The translations under genes were made by a program, and so were the position numbers. Source: Amorphophallus konjac (taxonomy: Eukaryota > Streptophyta > Magnoliopsida > Alismatales > Araceae). Taken from it: a stretch of 64,000 nucleotides of DNA. The notes under the pieces were generated by a model. That model saw only the letters and a list, made by a program, of their open reading frames with translations, made no database searches and was not told the DNA's origin. The stretch is from the NCBI GenBank assembly GCA_022559845.1, contig CM040126.1, forward strand, positions 44,696,458 to 44,760,457. The letters are read 5' to 3'. Positions within the stretch are counted from its first letter, which is position 1. Each line of letters starts with the position of its first letter. Below are positions 11,665-23,110 of the stretch, in pieces.

Positions 11665-11980
11665 TGTTGGGGCCCACAGTGTAGTGGCACGGATCTAGAG
11701 GGGGGTGAATAGATCACTCTCTAAAAATTAAGACTAATTAAAATAACTTGAAAGGCTTCTCAATCAAACCTCATCAAACGAGCAGGTGACGAGATCACAC
11801 ACGGAGATTTAGCAATTTGAACTAGCCGTGTACATTGACAAATTTAGCATCGATATGAAACGCAGTTCATAATCCATCCTGTGAATGGTGGTAGAGGATA
11901 AGGAATAATCACACAACCAATCACACACGCACAAAGATTTTTAGGTGGTTTGGGACCACGACGGGTACCCTACGTCCACC

Positions 11981-12183
11981 CCTCACCACCTCGGTGAGGC
12001 TTCACTAAAACGCTACACGAGGTAGCACACGGGGACAAACCCCAATACACCACACGCTGCTCGATGGTAGCAAACCACACACACACGAGGGTGAACCCTC
12101 AACACGGTGCTCAGCACCACACACACACAACAAGATGGGGAACACACCCCAACAGTCAATCCACACTCGGAGACACCGCTCCG
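11981..12183. repeat. Chain of eight short hairpins in the solo LTR
   Basis: Arms, in order: CCTCACC/GGTGAGG, GCTAC/GTAGC, GGGG/CCCC, GCTGC/GTAGC (imperfect), GAGGGT/ACCCTC, GGTGCT/AGCACC, GGGG/CCCC, CGGAG/CTCCG, separated by CA-rich spacers. The LTR at 41461 has the same order of hairpins with several different but complementary arms. Confidence 0.85.
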
Positions 12184-12723
12184 AACACACACACAGTTTT
12201 CTCAGTTTAAGAAGTGATCACAGATATACAAGCAAACTCAATAAACATGAACTAGACAAAGGATAACCACAAGCAGGGACAGAAAAATGGTTCAGAAGAC
12301 TCCTTATCAAAATGATGGAATTGGGTTCTTGAGCAACTGGGTTTCTTCTTCCCTTCAATCCGGATTCAGCTCATTTATCGTTTGGAGGAGATATAGCCGT
12401 GAAGCTTCAGCAAGGCATCTTCAACTAGGTGGGATTTCATCATCTTCATCCTTGAATCGCACCCAGCTCTCCCTGGAGAGGGAGGAGATGAAGCTTCGTC
12501 CTCTTCTTCCTTTCTCCCTGCAAAACTCAAAAACGTATATGGCATTAGATGCTTTCTCATCATTTTAAGAAACCTTATCACATAACATATATACCACCTG
12601 TGTTGGAGGGGACATGTGGAAGACATTATCCTCCAAGGGCCAATCACAATCAGGCAGACAAAGGATGGATCAATCTAGGGCACCCGTCGCCGCGCGAACC
12701 GATGATTTTTCCGGTCGCCGGAA

Positions 12724-13052
12724 AGTGTCGACCTCTAAGGTCGACACTCGTGATTGGGCAAAACAGAACAAGGCTTGAACAGAACACGGCCTATAAAGTG
12801 TCGACCCTTGGGGTCGACACTTTCTACCTGTGGCAAGGAAACAAGCCATGGTAGAGAGTCCTGGAGTAAGTGTCGACCTTGTGGGTAGACACTTATGTCC
12901 AGGGTTCTGAAAAATGAACCCAGACAGAACTTGGTGATAAAAAGGTTGACCCTTGGGGTCGACTTTTTATCGCCACGTTCGAAGACATAAGTGGGCCGGC
13001 TAAGAAAACCAGACCCATGGACAAAGTGTCGACCCATGGGATCGACACTTTT
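12724..13052. repeat. Five long hairpins around GTCGAC in the solo LTR
   Basis: Stems at 12724-12748 (AGTGTCGACCT and its complement, loop CTA, perfect), 12795-12823 (AAAGTGTCGACCC, 13 bp perfect, loop TTG), 12867-12895 (imperfect), 12936-12971 (GATAAAAAG outer arm, complementary) and 13023-13052 (near perfect). Confidence 0.9.
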
Positions 13053-13757
13053 CCTGACATAATGCAAACTAAATAAAACATGCATAGGGGTGGTTCAAAG
13101 AGAATGAAACATTGAATATGAATGCATGCACGAGAGAAATGGGTATAAAATACCCCAAATCATGGATATACCAATTAGAGATAGTTAGGGAATTACCTTG
13201 AGAGATGTCCATCCATTTCTCACAATTAACCTCCTCCTACCATTCAACCAAAGCAACTTACCCTTCAATTCACACATGAGATCCTTGTGTCGGTCCATAT
13301 GCATGTGAAGATCCAATTGGAAGGTTTCCAATTGGTCTTTATATTCAATGCTTGTTCGACACACCTGTCACATTGCATACTGGAAGTTAGTCTTCCATAT
13401 CACTCAATTTCAAAACATTGAAGTCTATCTCTCATTATTCAATTAATTTCACAGTTAAGATCTTGCTTCACAACCATTAAGTGAATCAAATAGGGAAGAG
13501 TTAGAAGAGTTTCACCCAGTTCAGTTGGAGACTTTTCTTTCTCACGAGCTCCTGTAAGCATATCAAATTGCATGTCAGTTAAATTCATCAAATTTGTTGG
13601 CCGTGACATACACTAGTCCATTCATACAAGATGGAGTTTGCTTAGTTCTTTTCAAATCCACAACAACATATGCAAATTGTTTACATGGAGGGCAGTCACA
13701 TGGTATTTAGTTCATCATCAAAATTCCTTAAAACACGGTTGTGCACGAGGTTCAACA

Positions 13758-13762
13758 GGCAC
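13758..13762. repeat. Target site duplication GGCAC, right of the solo LTR
   Basis: Identical to 11660-11664. Confidence 0.9.
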
Positions 13763-13958
13763 CTCTCTCTTCGCTCTGCTCTCTCGTAAGTCAGTACGTC
13801 TCTCTTCTCCCCACTATCCCGAGTCGGTCGTAAGTCAGTTAGTTAGCAGTTGCATCTACATTCATACATTCGCATTTATAACAAAAGAAAAATCAACTAA
13901 AAACCATATCATGTCATATCATATAATATCATGTACAAAAGTGTGTCGGGGTACAAAG
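13763..13958. repeat. Continuation of the CT-rich degenerate tandem repeat
   Basis: 13763-13850 has CTCTCTC and CTCTCGTAAGTCAG units that continue the array interrupted by the solo LTR at 11660. The rest holds no recognised feature. Confidence 0.55.
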
Positions 13959-16937
13959 TCAGGCCCCTCCCTCTAGCATGTCGATGTCACCTCCTCCTTC
14001 CTGCCTCTTCGATGGCGGGCCCATCGCAGAACTCTCCTCCTCTCTCTCCCGACGCCGGCGTCGCTCCTCATCCTCATTCCTCCGCCAACCAGAGGAAGTC
14101 ATGAAATAGCGCCCAATGGAGCCATGGGTGTGGCTGCCGCTCGGAGCCCTGCTACGCTCTTTCAAGCCCTCCACTAGCCCCTCCACCTTCGCCACCTGAA
14201 TCCGGTAATGATCTGCCTCTCCCGCGCTAGCTCAAAGTCGCTCAAGCTTCGCACGGAGAAGCGTCGTCTCAAGCGCGTCTGCTGGTCTCGTGCCATCTCC
14301 TCTAGGAGATGGGCAGCCTCGTCCCGTGCTGCTACAAGCTCCTCCCGCAGTCGGGCACTCTCGCCCAGGGCTGCTGTCAGCTCGGTCGCCTGCGTGCATG
14401 CATCATCATCATTAGTCAACTGCATTTCATATAAGCATGATTTAACAAGGGAAAGTGTGGAAAAGTACCCGCTCGGAGAGTGTCATCTCGGCTGCGTCAG
14501 CCCGCGCCACCATCCGTCTGAACTTGGCCTCGTGCTCCGCTATGTCGGCTGGCGTCTGTGTAGAAGAGGAGGGAGCGTCTGTCCCCTGCTGCTGGGTCCC
14601 CTCACCTCGCTGCATTTAGAAGTTCCATGGTCAGTCATCTCATAACATAAGCATAATAGAAGTGTATAATTTTAGAGTTTAAGGGTTAGAAAACTCACCA
14701 GCAGGGCCACGGCCTTCCGAGCCTCATCTCGCTCCCTGATCATAGAGTGTAGGAGTCCCTCTAGCTCCGCGAGCCGTCCCTCAGGGTCGATCTGTATTTA
14801 GAAGTCCAAATGTCAGTGCGTCATCATATAGAAATCATAAGCGTAATAAACAAAGTTTAAGTTTAGAGGTCATACCGGTCGATGAGCACCCCGGAACACC
14901 TGGTCCCGGTAGTGTCTGGCGTACGCCGTGTAGTACGCCGAGTCACTCTCTGCTCAAGCGGTCACCACCCGCCCAAGTGCTGTCCAGTCAGCAATCTGCG
15001 TGGCATTCTGCGTCGTCCAGTCAAAAGCCACCGCCAGGCCCCGTGTGGTCCGTGTGACACTCTCTCCCAGCTTCTCCGGCGCCGGGAACTCTACTACTGG
15101 CTGATGGACCCCAATGGTCCTCATCACCAGTCAGAAGTAGAGTGGCTCCACCACATTCATGTAGTGAAGCCACACATCCCGCCCCGAGAAGGCGAGGGCC
15201 CCTACCACCCAAGGCTGGCCCTCCTGTCCCTCCTCTGCGTATGGTGTCCACCGTACCTACAAAATAGAAAGTTGCATCGGCTTCATCAACATGTAGAACT
15301 GCATTTAATTGAAGAGTCTAAGTTTAGAATCATACCGAGGTGTACGGTAGGGCGTCCAGGTCATCTTGTAGCTCTCGGACCTATCTCCTGAGGGCCCCGG
15401 TCTCTCGAGGTGCGGTCCACCTCCGGGCAACGGGTAGTAGGTCCGGATGGGTCCCGTCGCCTCTCCCCAGTTCGCGAAGTCTCACATAGGCCGAAACCTA
15501 CATCACATCACACTGCGTCAGCATATAGGAAGCAAATAGGAATTGCATAATCATGTCTAAGGTAGAGGTCGTACCTAGAGAAGCCCCGAGCATGGTCCGC
15601 CTGCTAGTCGAACTCAGGGTCTCGAAGAGGAAAGCCAGGACCGCCACTCCCCACGCGTAGTCACCGAAGTGGTCGAGGTCCTAGAGTAGTGGAAGGAAGC
15701 GACAGTGGATCACGTCTGCATGTGCCGAGAAGAGGAGTCATTCAAACAGCAACATCAGGAATCTCCTCAGCACTCTGTCCGCCTTAGCTCCTGGCTCAGT
15801 AGCAACTCTCTGTCTTGCCAGGTCCACCAACCTCTGGAGGTGCTGCTCCGGCTGCTCCCCCGTCGCTATCCCAGCACATCGTAGCCCAAGGCTGTCCTAT
15901 AGCCTCGCCCAAGGAAGGAGAGTGGACTGCCGCTCAGGATGCCGCAGCTCCAAGCCCAACAGCTCCTGGGCCATCTCGCGGTAGTCGGGATAAGTGCTCC
16001 CGCTGATCGGCAACCCATGCACCCGTAGGCCCGTGAGTCGAGCCACGTCCTCCAACGTGGGGACCATATGCCCCCACGAAAAAAAGAAAGTACGACTCAC
16101 TGGGTCCCAGCAGTCGTGCAGAGCATAAAGGAGAGCGGTGTCGAACTGGCTCACCTCGATGCTCAGGAATGGGGAGAACCCCATAGATGTCAATCACTGA
16201 AAGTCAGGCAGTGCCAAGTACATCGCCCAGACTTGCAGCCATGAGATGCGGGTCCTACGCTTTCCCTGCATTCATTTTTTGATAGGTTCATGCATTGTGA
16301 TCAAGAAATAAATGAAAACAATAAAAATTTCACTTTTTTCAAAAGGACGGTTCCCCATGGACCACTCTTCCTATTGCACGGACCGATATGGGCCGTTTGG
16401 TTCTCAGTCCTTTCGTATTCGAACAGGCCATTACAGCCCGTTCTTCCTCCCCACGATAGCTCCCTCACCATTTTTATTTTTCTTAGTCCTATCATTTTCT
16501 AGACTTAGACGGCCACCCCTGGGCCGCATGAGGCACGGGCGGCTCTATGTGAGCCGCATGTCTCCTTTTGAGTGGTTCGGATTGAACCGTTCGTCCGTCG
16601 TCTTCCCCGACGACGGCGAACCTTCCCCACCGGCGGTGAGGCCACCATAGCCCCCCAAACTGGTCCCAAGGAGGCCATTTGCCTCTGTCATCACCCTAGG
16701 ACTAGCATGCATTGATTAAAATTAAAAATGGGGTAGGTTTTAGGGGCTTACCTCATCGGACTTCACCGGCTTGGCCGCCGTCGCGATGGCCGCCTCCGGC
16801 GCGTCTTGGCATCCATAGGCGCTGCCGTTTCTTCTCCGACCACCCTAGCCTCCGCCATGGCGCCTCCTTCAACCGCCAGTGGCACCTCCTCAGACAGGAG
16901 CTCGCCCGTGGTCGCCGTCGGTGGCGGTGGTGGCATG
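13959..16937 (-). pseudogene. Spliced plant mobile domain (PMD) pseudogene, antisense to a Tat-like LTR
   Basis: Read right to left. A likely first exon (16937 to about 16753, MPPPPPTATTGELLSEE) carries a stop. The main exon (about 16267-15590) shows the PMD core: VSQFDTALLYALHDCWDP, HMVPTLEDVARLTGLRVHG, then VLRRFLMLLFE, the LFSAHADVIHCRFLPLL segment, and FGDYAWGVAVLAFLFETL. The next exons give VRELQDDLDALPYTS, then WVVGALAFSGRDVWLHYM and TRTTRGLAVAFDW, followed by coiled-coil exons (LREELVAARDEAAHLLEE) and a basic, acidic tail ending DIDMLEGGA. Introns of roughly 80-110 bp with GT...AG ends separate exons (one at about 14795-14880). Stops lie in most exons (FQ/LT, RL/DS, FE/LL, LL/DL, YF/LVM), and a frame change near 14190. 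The PMD family is carried by plant transposons; molecular role unknown. Confidence 0.8.
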
Positions 16938-17372
16938 TCTCCTCCTTAACTGGCCATTCGCGGACACCGCGACCGGTGCTTCGTTCGCATAAAATAGGGC
17001 GAGAGCGAGGGGGAGGGAGTATGAGAGAGTGAGAGAGATTGAGAACGAGAGAGATCGAGAAATGAGGGGGAAGTGCTTCGGTTTGTCTCCCTCTTCCACC
17101 GTAGGTTACGGTGGAGGGAGGGAGATGAAGGGTTTAACCTTTCGAAACCCCAGTTGATGCACGGTCTATCACAGGGCCGTGCACCCAAGGACGTTTCTTT
17201 TCTGGCCATTTGAACCTCAACGATATTTCATCATGAGTGGTAGTGTTCTAGCCATCTGACTTATTGGCGGTTTATGATGCGCCGTTCATCTTCCTATTCC
17301 ACTTTCAAATTTTCTGCTTATGAGCGGCTTGTCCTTAGCCGTTCTTTAACATAAGCGGCCCCTCATTGGCCG
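16380..17372. repeat. Dispersed hairpins of the CGGYY...RRCCG type
   Basis: Clear cases: CGGCC (16510) with GGCCG (16522), GCGGCTC (16539) with GAGCCGC (16551), GCACGGTC with GGCCGTGC (about 17159-17181), GCGGCT (17324) with AGCCG (17337), GCGGCC (17355) with GGCCG (17368). They are usually followed by TTCAT or CATG. The region holds no other coding sequence than PMD exon 1 on the minus strand. Confidence 0.75.
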
Positions 17373-18326
17373 TTCATATAGTGGTTGCTGCATCATATGG
17401 TTAAATTGTTAAATGTGATTACTTTATATTGCAAATCTTGTTGATGATCTTATTTGTAGCGTCGCCTTCACTTGCCGTTTCACCTGCACAGCTAAGTCAG
17501 GTATGGCCTTCTATCCCTGTATCCCTTATTGCATTACTATATGGTATTATGTAATATTATCTTGAGAACCAGCTGGTTATCTGCGTATTCCAGGATCTAA
17601 TGTTCCCCTTTAACAAAAACGATGATGATCCAGGTTCATGTGTTTAACCATCAGATAGGCCGTTAGGTTGGGAAAGCTACGGGACGACTGTTCTATCTCA
17701 CACGCCGTGGTTGCAGATAGTGTCTTAACCCTAATTACCCCGATCAAGCAATATTATTCTTGAGTATTTTCTATTTTATCCTTTCTTTGCATTCATTTTG
17801 ATGATTTCTTTTATTTTGGCCCAGCATGCATCATACGCATTCTTTTAAGCATTCATGACCCATGATTTGCCTGCAAGTGTCCCACTTGTAGTGGATGGCT
17901 GTTCGTTCATGTTTGAGTAAAAGAAACAATTTCACTCTGAGTCATAAGGTTCTTTCTGGTCTGTTTACTTGGGTTGGTTGATTGAGAGTCCCCGGTTTGG
18001 AGTTTTTAGTCTATCTCTTTATTTTCCGTTACCGCTTTGATCTCCTCATTGGTCCGAGGGATTGTGTCCCCTATGAGGTTAGTCGCGTGTTTTCCTTTTC
18101 TTTCGCTTAGTTTAGTTCCTCCAGATTGACGTTGCTTTTGGTCCAACTATTCCTCGTGAGTGGTTCAGAGTTTTTCGGAAGATTCCTATCGCTTGTTGGC
18201 GAGAAAATGACTGTCGTTTTACCTTAACGCCCGCTTTTCAGTCCGCTCCGCTTCGTCTCCGCTTCATCTCCATGTTCCATCTCGCTTCCGCTTCACCTCC
18301 GCTCGCTCCCCTGTAAAAAGGACGTT
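17373..18326. other. Non-coding segment before the PPT
   Basis: No coding region is recognised. It is the stretch between the PMD pseudogene's 5' side and the polypurine tract, equivalent to the 3' untranslated part of a + strand Tat element. 18225-18312 has repeated CCGCTTC-like units (CTCCGCTTCATCTCC). Confidence 0.4.
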
Positions 18327-18339
18327 AAGGAGGGGCATC
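18327..18339 (+). other. Polypurine tract of a Tat-like Ty3/gypsy remnant
   Basis: AAGGAGGGGCATC directly before TGTTGACACCC. The same arrangement (AAGTGGGGGGCATT before TGTTGACACC) is seen on the minus strand at 34262-34275. Confidence 0.8.
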
Positions 18340-19851
18340 TGTTGACACCCGTTTTTTACCGATAAGTTGAGTCATTTCTCTTACTTTCATTTGTTGATGT
18401 CTTGAGTTGTCCGTTACTCATTGAGTTATTTTCCTGGCACATCTTTGGGCTTATTTTATGGGTAGCCTCCCTCCCTGGCTAGGTCTGCTTTAATTCAGGA
18501 CTTAATGGGCCTTGATTTTGTTTAATCTATCTTTTTTATGAATTTCAAGCGTCTAGGGCATGCACGGTCAGTCTCCCGGCCGTTCATCCTATGAGCAGTC
18601 GTTCTTGGGCCATCCATATATTTCTTGGATATTTAGTTAATTTTTTGAGTTTCCACCGACAAGCTATCACAGGGCCTAAGTGTAGCCACCAAAATCAATT
18701 GTGCGGTGTATCCTTAGCCGTTTATGTTACAAGTGTCCTAAGGTCGTGGGTTTTTTCGATAATTATCTATTTATCTGAAAATTTTGATTTATCACGGACA
18801 GGGATGGACGGCCTAGAGATAGCCGCTCAACAGGATGAGTGGTCTATCACACGACCGTTCAAACTTCCGGATTCCTGAAGATTCTAAGGGTTTCTCTCTC
18901 TCTATTCGTGGTTTTTATCCCAACCTATCCTATCATTTTCTCCACGGATATTCCACCAAATGGGGTGCCATTTCCTCTGGTTGAGAGATAATTCAATTAT
19001 CTACACATTTTATGTTATTATCTCGACCTAAAAATGGCTGGAAACCCTAATTTCGAGCTAGGACTTAGGGGCTCTATAAATAGACCCTAAAGGTTAAGCT
19101 TGAAGAGGGGGGGGGGAGATTTCAATGTCCCGGGGAAGCCCTGCCGGATTCTGGAGCAACCCTAAGTCAGGGAGGGAGGCCTTCTATGTCCGTCCAGGCC
19201 TCCGGTTTCAGGGAGTAGCATGTTTTTGTGTCATTAGTTCATTAGTCCCACCGTTCTTTTCTTCTCATTTGCATGCTTGGTTCCTCTTCTTTCATCCACG
19301 TTTTCCCTACTCTTTTCACTGCATTACACACACCCCCCCATACCTTTTGACGCCCCAAGGGGTTTAAAAACTCCCAAGTATCCCCCATTCCATGTTAGTT
19401 AGTTTATCTTCCATGTTCTTCTATAGTTTCTACATTTCACAGTTCTGACTTTAGGTTTATTTTTGTGTTCTACACCTTGTCTTGCAGGTCAGCAGCGTCA
19501 TAGCACGAGGCCCACTCCTTCTGACCGGGCGGAAGGAGTGGAGGTTGAGCTCCTACGTTTTGGAAGGTGGTGGCATCGAGCGGTCATTTTCTGTCCGTTT
19601 GGGGATTCGAGCGACTTCATCTTTGCCGTTCATCTTCTTCCTGTGGCCGTCTCCAAACCGTTCTTCTGCCTTCGTTCTTCGTTCCGTGTTCCACCCCCAG
19701 CACTGTTCGACGGGCTATCGAGCGGCCGTGCGTCGTCCAAGCGGTTCTTCCGCAGCCGCGCATCTCTGCAGTGTTGGTTAAAGGCGAGTGTGTCCCTTCT
19801 TTTCCAAGGTAGGGCGTGTTCATCGCGTTTGGTACCTTGGTGGCGATCACA
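18340..19851 (+). repeat. 3' LTR of a Tat-like Ty3/gypsy remnant
   Basis: Starts TGTTGACACCC, follows a PPT, has a TATA box (CTATAAATAG at about 19073) and ends near GGCGATCACA. An inverted, diverged copy with matching landmarks lies at 20035-21469: TATA box, GTATCC.CCATTCC, GCACGAGGCCCA and CTTGGTGGCGATCACA. The right end is set by that shared boundary, so it is good to a few bases. No internal gag-pol is found to the left within the window. Confidence 0.75.
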
Positions 19852-20034
19852 CAGGTTCACATACTTATGTCCCCTTCTACTTTCCATTTATTTCTCATAT
19901 TGATTTAGTAGAGGGATAAGAAGGGTTTTAAAACAATAGGAAAATATATCTACAACCGTAGGTGTGGAGCAAATAAAGTAAAGAGAAGAGCAAGCAAGAT
20001 GATGACAATGATGAACAATACCCAACTAAGGAAG
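19852..20034. other. 183-bp spacer between two inverted LTRs
   Basis: Lies between the U5 ends of two LTRs of one family in opposite orientation. No primer binding site is clear on either side and no gene is seen. Confidence 0.45.
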
Positions 20035-21469
20035 TGTGATCGCCACCAAGGTAATTAAAATAGCAAAGCTAAGATAAGTACCTTGGAAAGAGGAGGATGA
20101 AGCACTCGCCCACGGGAGATGAAAACCATAGATCTCTGAGAGCAAACGGTCTAATATTAGGCCACGAACGAAATAGAAATGGCCTTACGATAAGCCGCCA
20201 GGGCCTCACAAATGGTCCAATCTAGAGCCGCCAGAGCACACAGAGCAGCAACTTGGGACTTGAAACTCCACTTCTCCTGGCCAGACAGAAGAGCTGGGCC
20301 TCGTGCTAGGAACCCTGTAGACCTGCAAAAGAGTGTAGGAGCACAAAAAAAATAACCCAAATTAGCCCTATGACAAGTGTAGCAACTATAGTGCAAATAA
20401 ACTAGAGTGCATGCAAAAGGAATGGTGGATACCTGGGGGTTTGGTTTTTTAACCCCTGTGGGGCGTGAAAAAGATAGGAGGATGTTTAAAAACATGATTG
20501 AGATGCAAAGAACGTGGAAGAGGAAGATGGAGAATATGCTTGTGAATGCTATGAAGAGGGGAAGAAACTAAAGAGTAAAACAACACTATTAAACCCTTGG
20601 AACTTAATATTCCCTAGACTTGAAGGTTAATGGACGTAGATAGAACTTCTCCTTGATGGATACTCGCTCCAGAATGCGGCATCACCTCAACGCAAACTCC
20701 AGAATTCTCCTTTTAACCCATGAACTTAAGGGTTCTATTTATAGACCCTCAAACTCTAGGTTCGAGTTGGAGAGATTCCAGCGAAAAAGTAGGGCAGAGC
20801 TTAGCAAACTCTTGAAGATAACATTCCCAAGAGTCCATAGAAATAAACAGAAGCTTCTAAGGATCACTATTGAGAGAGAAATAATCAAATCAAAACTCTA
20901 ATTCGTCCACGACATAGTAGAGAAAAATAGTTCTAGCATGACTCTCTGTTTGCACAAACGGTCTTACGATAAACCGCCACATGGAACAAACGGTCTAAGG
21001 ATAGACCGCCACCCTCAAATGTTCACCAAAAGATAAGACCAACGGGCGAAAAGCACGTGAACAAGACTCTGGAGCCAAGGAACGGTCTAAGGTAAAATCG
21101 CCACAATGCCTCTAACGGCCATACGATAGACCGCCAAAGCTCAAAGGATAACAACAGATAAGGCTGAAGGAAAGGCGTTGGCTCTGGACTCTGGCGTCAG
21201 CAAACGGCCTTAGGATAGACCGCTACACGTCATCAAACGGCTATTTGATAGACCGCCAGAGACAGTGACGTGGCAAAACAAATGAAAGGCCTACTAAGCT
21301 TCAACCCACGGAAAAATAAATAAGGAGCGAGACCCAATCAAGGAGAATGACCCATGAAATAAGCCTCAAAACTGACCAAGATAACCCAAAAAATGGCGTA
21401 TAACCCGGAGCATCATAAAGATAAATAAGGAAACAACCCAACTCATTGGTCAGAAAATGGGTGTCAACA
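20035..21469 (-). repeat. Inverted LTR of the same Tat-like family
   Basis: Read on the minus strand it starts TGTTGACACCC at 21469, has TATA at about 20747-20756 and ends GGCGATCACA at 20035. 20950-21260 (U3) holds at least six hairpins, the best being CGGTCTA/TAGACCG near 20999-21017. No PPT lies to its right and no target duplication was found (GGAAG left, ACGGC right), so it is a solo or 5' LTR that lost its partner. Confidence 0.7.
20950..21260. repeat. Hairpin array in the U3 of the inverted LTR
   Basis: Six copies of AACGGYC...GATAGACCGCC spaced 25-90 bp: about 20957, 20996, 21080, 21112, 21204 and 21235. Several are near-perfect stems. Confidence 0.75.
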
Positions 21470-21725
21470 ACGGCTAACACCGCATAATGGTGACAAATAG
21501 TTATCAGTGGAGAGAAATAGGTTTCAGGGCTGACAAATGTCTCCTCATGGTGATAAATGGATAACAGAAGTAAAAGATATGTTTTGAAGCGAAATAAAGG
21601 TGATGGCTGGCGAGCGATAAGGGTGACAAATAGATGTTGTGAGTGACAAATAACTCTGTAACGGTGACAAAACTCATGGCAGTGAAAGTTGAAGAAACTC
21701 AAGTTCGTTTGAAGTGTTTAACTGT
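21470..21725. repeat. About 250-bp repeat, copy 1, with GTGACAAAT motifs
   Basis: Begins ACGGCTAACACCGCATA. The same start is found at 22399 and 23863. It carries several TGACAAAT motifs and ends near CAAGTTCGTTTGA. It abuts the LTR end at 21469. Confidence 0.75.
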
Positions 21726-21854
21726 GTATGGGTTTCCTAACTCTACTAACACGGATCTGAAGCTTTCCTAGTCATCAAACGACACTGATTAAATGAAGCG
21801 AAACGTTTATATTATTTTTCTATGATTTTTCACAATTAGGTGGTTTTATATTAT

Positions 21855-22330
21855 TGTTATAGTGTTACATTTATTAATTATCAATTATATGTTTTTTGTC
21901 AAATTTATAATTAATTTATTAATATACTGGTACATTTATTATTATACTGGTACATTTATTAATTATCATTTTTATGGTCTTTGTCATTTTCATAATTATT
22001 TTACTATTATTATGCTGTTACATTTATTAATTATCATTTTTATGTTTTTCCCATTTTTAATTTTTTCATTATTATTTTACCGTTACATTTATTAATTATC
22101 ATTTTTTAATTTTTTTGATTTTTATCATTTTCACAATAATTGAACTATTATTATAATGTTACATTTATGAATTATCATTTTATATGGCTTTTATCTTTTT
22201 CATAATTATTTTATTATTATTATTCTGTTATATTTATAAATTTTCAATTTGTATGATTTTTTGACATTTTTATTTATTTTATTATATTTAGTCAGATAAT
22301 TACAGTATTATATTTATTAATTATCACTGT
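21855..22330. repeat. AT-rich minisatellite, about seven units of 65-80 bp
   Basis: Units begin GTTACATTTATTAATTATCA and vary in length; starts near 21863, 21951, 22018, 22083, 22159 and 22228, with an incomplete last unit. Almost pure A/T. No coding potential. Confidence 0.85.
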
Positions 22331-22398
22331 TAGAAAGAAAGAAGAATAAGTTTTGAAGTTTTGGAGCCAGTAAGTCTGATAAGTCAAAATCAAGCGCG

Positions 22399-22635
22399 AC
22401 GGCTAACACCGCATAGTGGTGACAAATAGTCATCAGTGGTGAGAAATATGTTTCAGGGCTGACAAATGTCTCCTAAGGGTGATAAATGGATAACAAAAGT
22501 AAAAGATATGTTTTGAAGCGAACCATAGGCGACGGCTGGCTAGCGATAAGGGTGACAAATAGATTTTATGAGTGACAAATAGCCGTTAGCAGTGACAAAT
22601 AACTCTGTAACGGTGACAAATAGCTCAAAAAAATG
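22399..22635. repeat. About 250-bp repeat, copy 2
   Basis: Starts ACGGCTAACACCGCATAG and is closely similar to 21470-21690, with six TGACAAAT motifs. Its 3' end differs from copies 1 and 3. Confidence 0.75.
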
Positions 22636-22844
22636 GGAAATACCGACGATATTATCCGACTAAAAAATTTTCGTCAGAAATACGTTGGAATGATTGTTTG
22701 TTTGTTATTTTCTTGCCTATGTGACAAATTATTTTATTTATTGATTATCAATTTTTATGGATTTTTTAATTGTTATATTTGTTTTCTCTTTTGAGTTCAC
22801 CTTCCGTATGTGAGAGCAGCAAGTAAAATGAATTATAAGGGTGA

Positions 22845-23110
22845 TGAATGCATATTATTACTGACAAATAAGTTGACAGAGGTAACAAATGCACACTAGT
22901 TGTGACAAATAGGTTGACAGGGGTGACAAATGTGCATGAGGGGTGACAAAAGGCTCTTAACGGTGAAAAAATGCACAAAGGCGATGTCTCCCAGGGGCAA
23001 AGGCGGACGGCTCCTGCATGCTATAAGAGTGAAGGATGCCTATTAGTGGTGACAAATAGATCAACAGGGGGGACAAATGCATATGAAGGGTGACAAATGG
23101 ATCCAAACGA
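22845..23110. repeat. Array of GTGACAAAT motifs
   Basis: Eight exact or near copies of GGTGACAAATAG with spacing of about 20-40 bp. It looks like a transposon subterminal array. Confidence 0.7.

Larger units (their letters stand above)
11665..13757 (-). mobile_element. Solo LTR of a copia-type retrotransposon
   Basis: A 2093-bp block starting TGTTGGGGCCCAC and ending GGTTCAACA, flanked by a perfect 5-bp duplication GGCAC, with no internal region: the product of LTR-LTR recombination. 11934-12200 (AGATTTTTAGGTGG ... GGGACCAC ... TACGTCCACCCCTCAC) matches the layout of the LTR at 41461-44363, so it belongs to a related family. Orientation is taken from that similarity and is therefore inferred. 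The insertion splits a CT-rich repeat. Confidence 0.9.

Noticed and set aside
11660..13762. A CRISPR-like array, because of evenly spaced palindromes
   Set aside because: The palindromes differ from each other, spacers are not uniform, and the block is an LTR in a eukaryotic genome.
19463..19903. 146-codon + strand frame
   Set aside because: Lies within the U5 part of the Tat-like LTR, overlaps other open frames in all phases and shows no domain.
18340..21469. A single foldback transposon with long terminal inverted repeats
   Set aside because: Each arm begins TGTTGACACCC, has LTR landmarks and a TATA box, and the left arm has a PPT; LTRs explain the data better.
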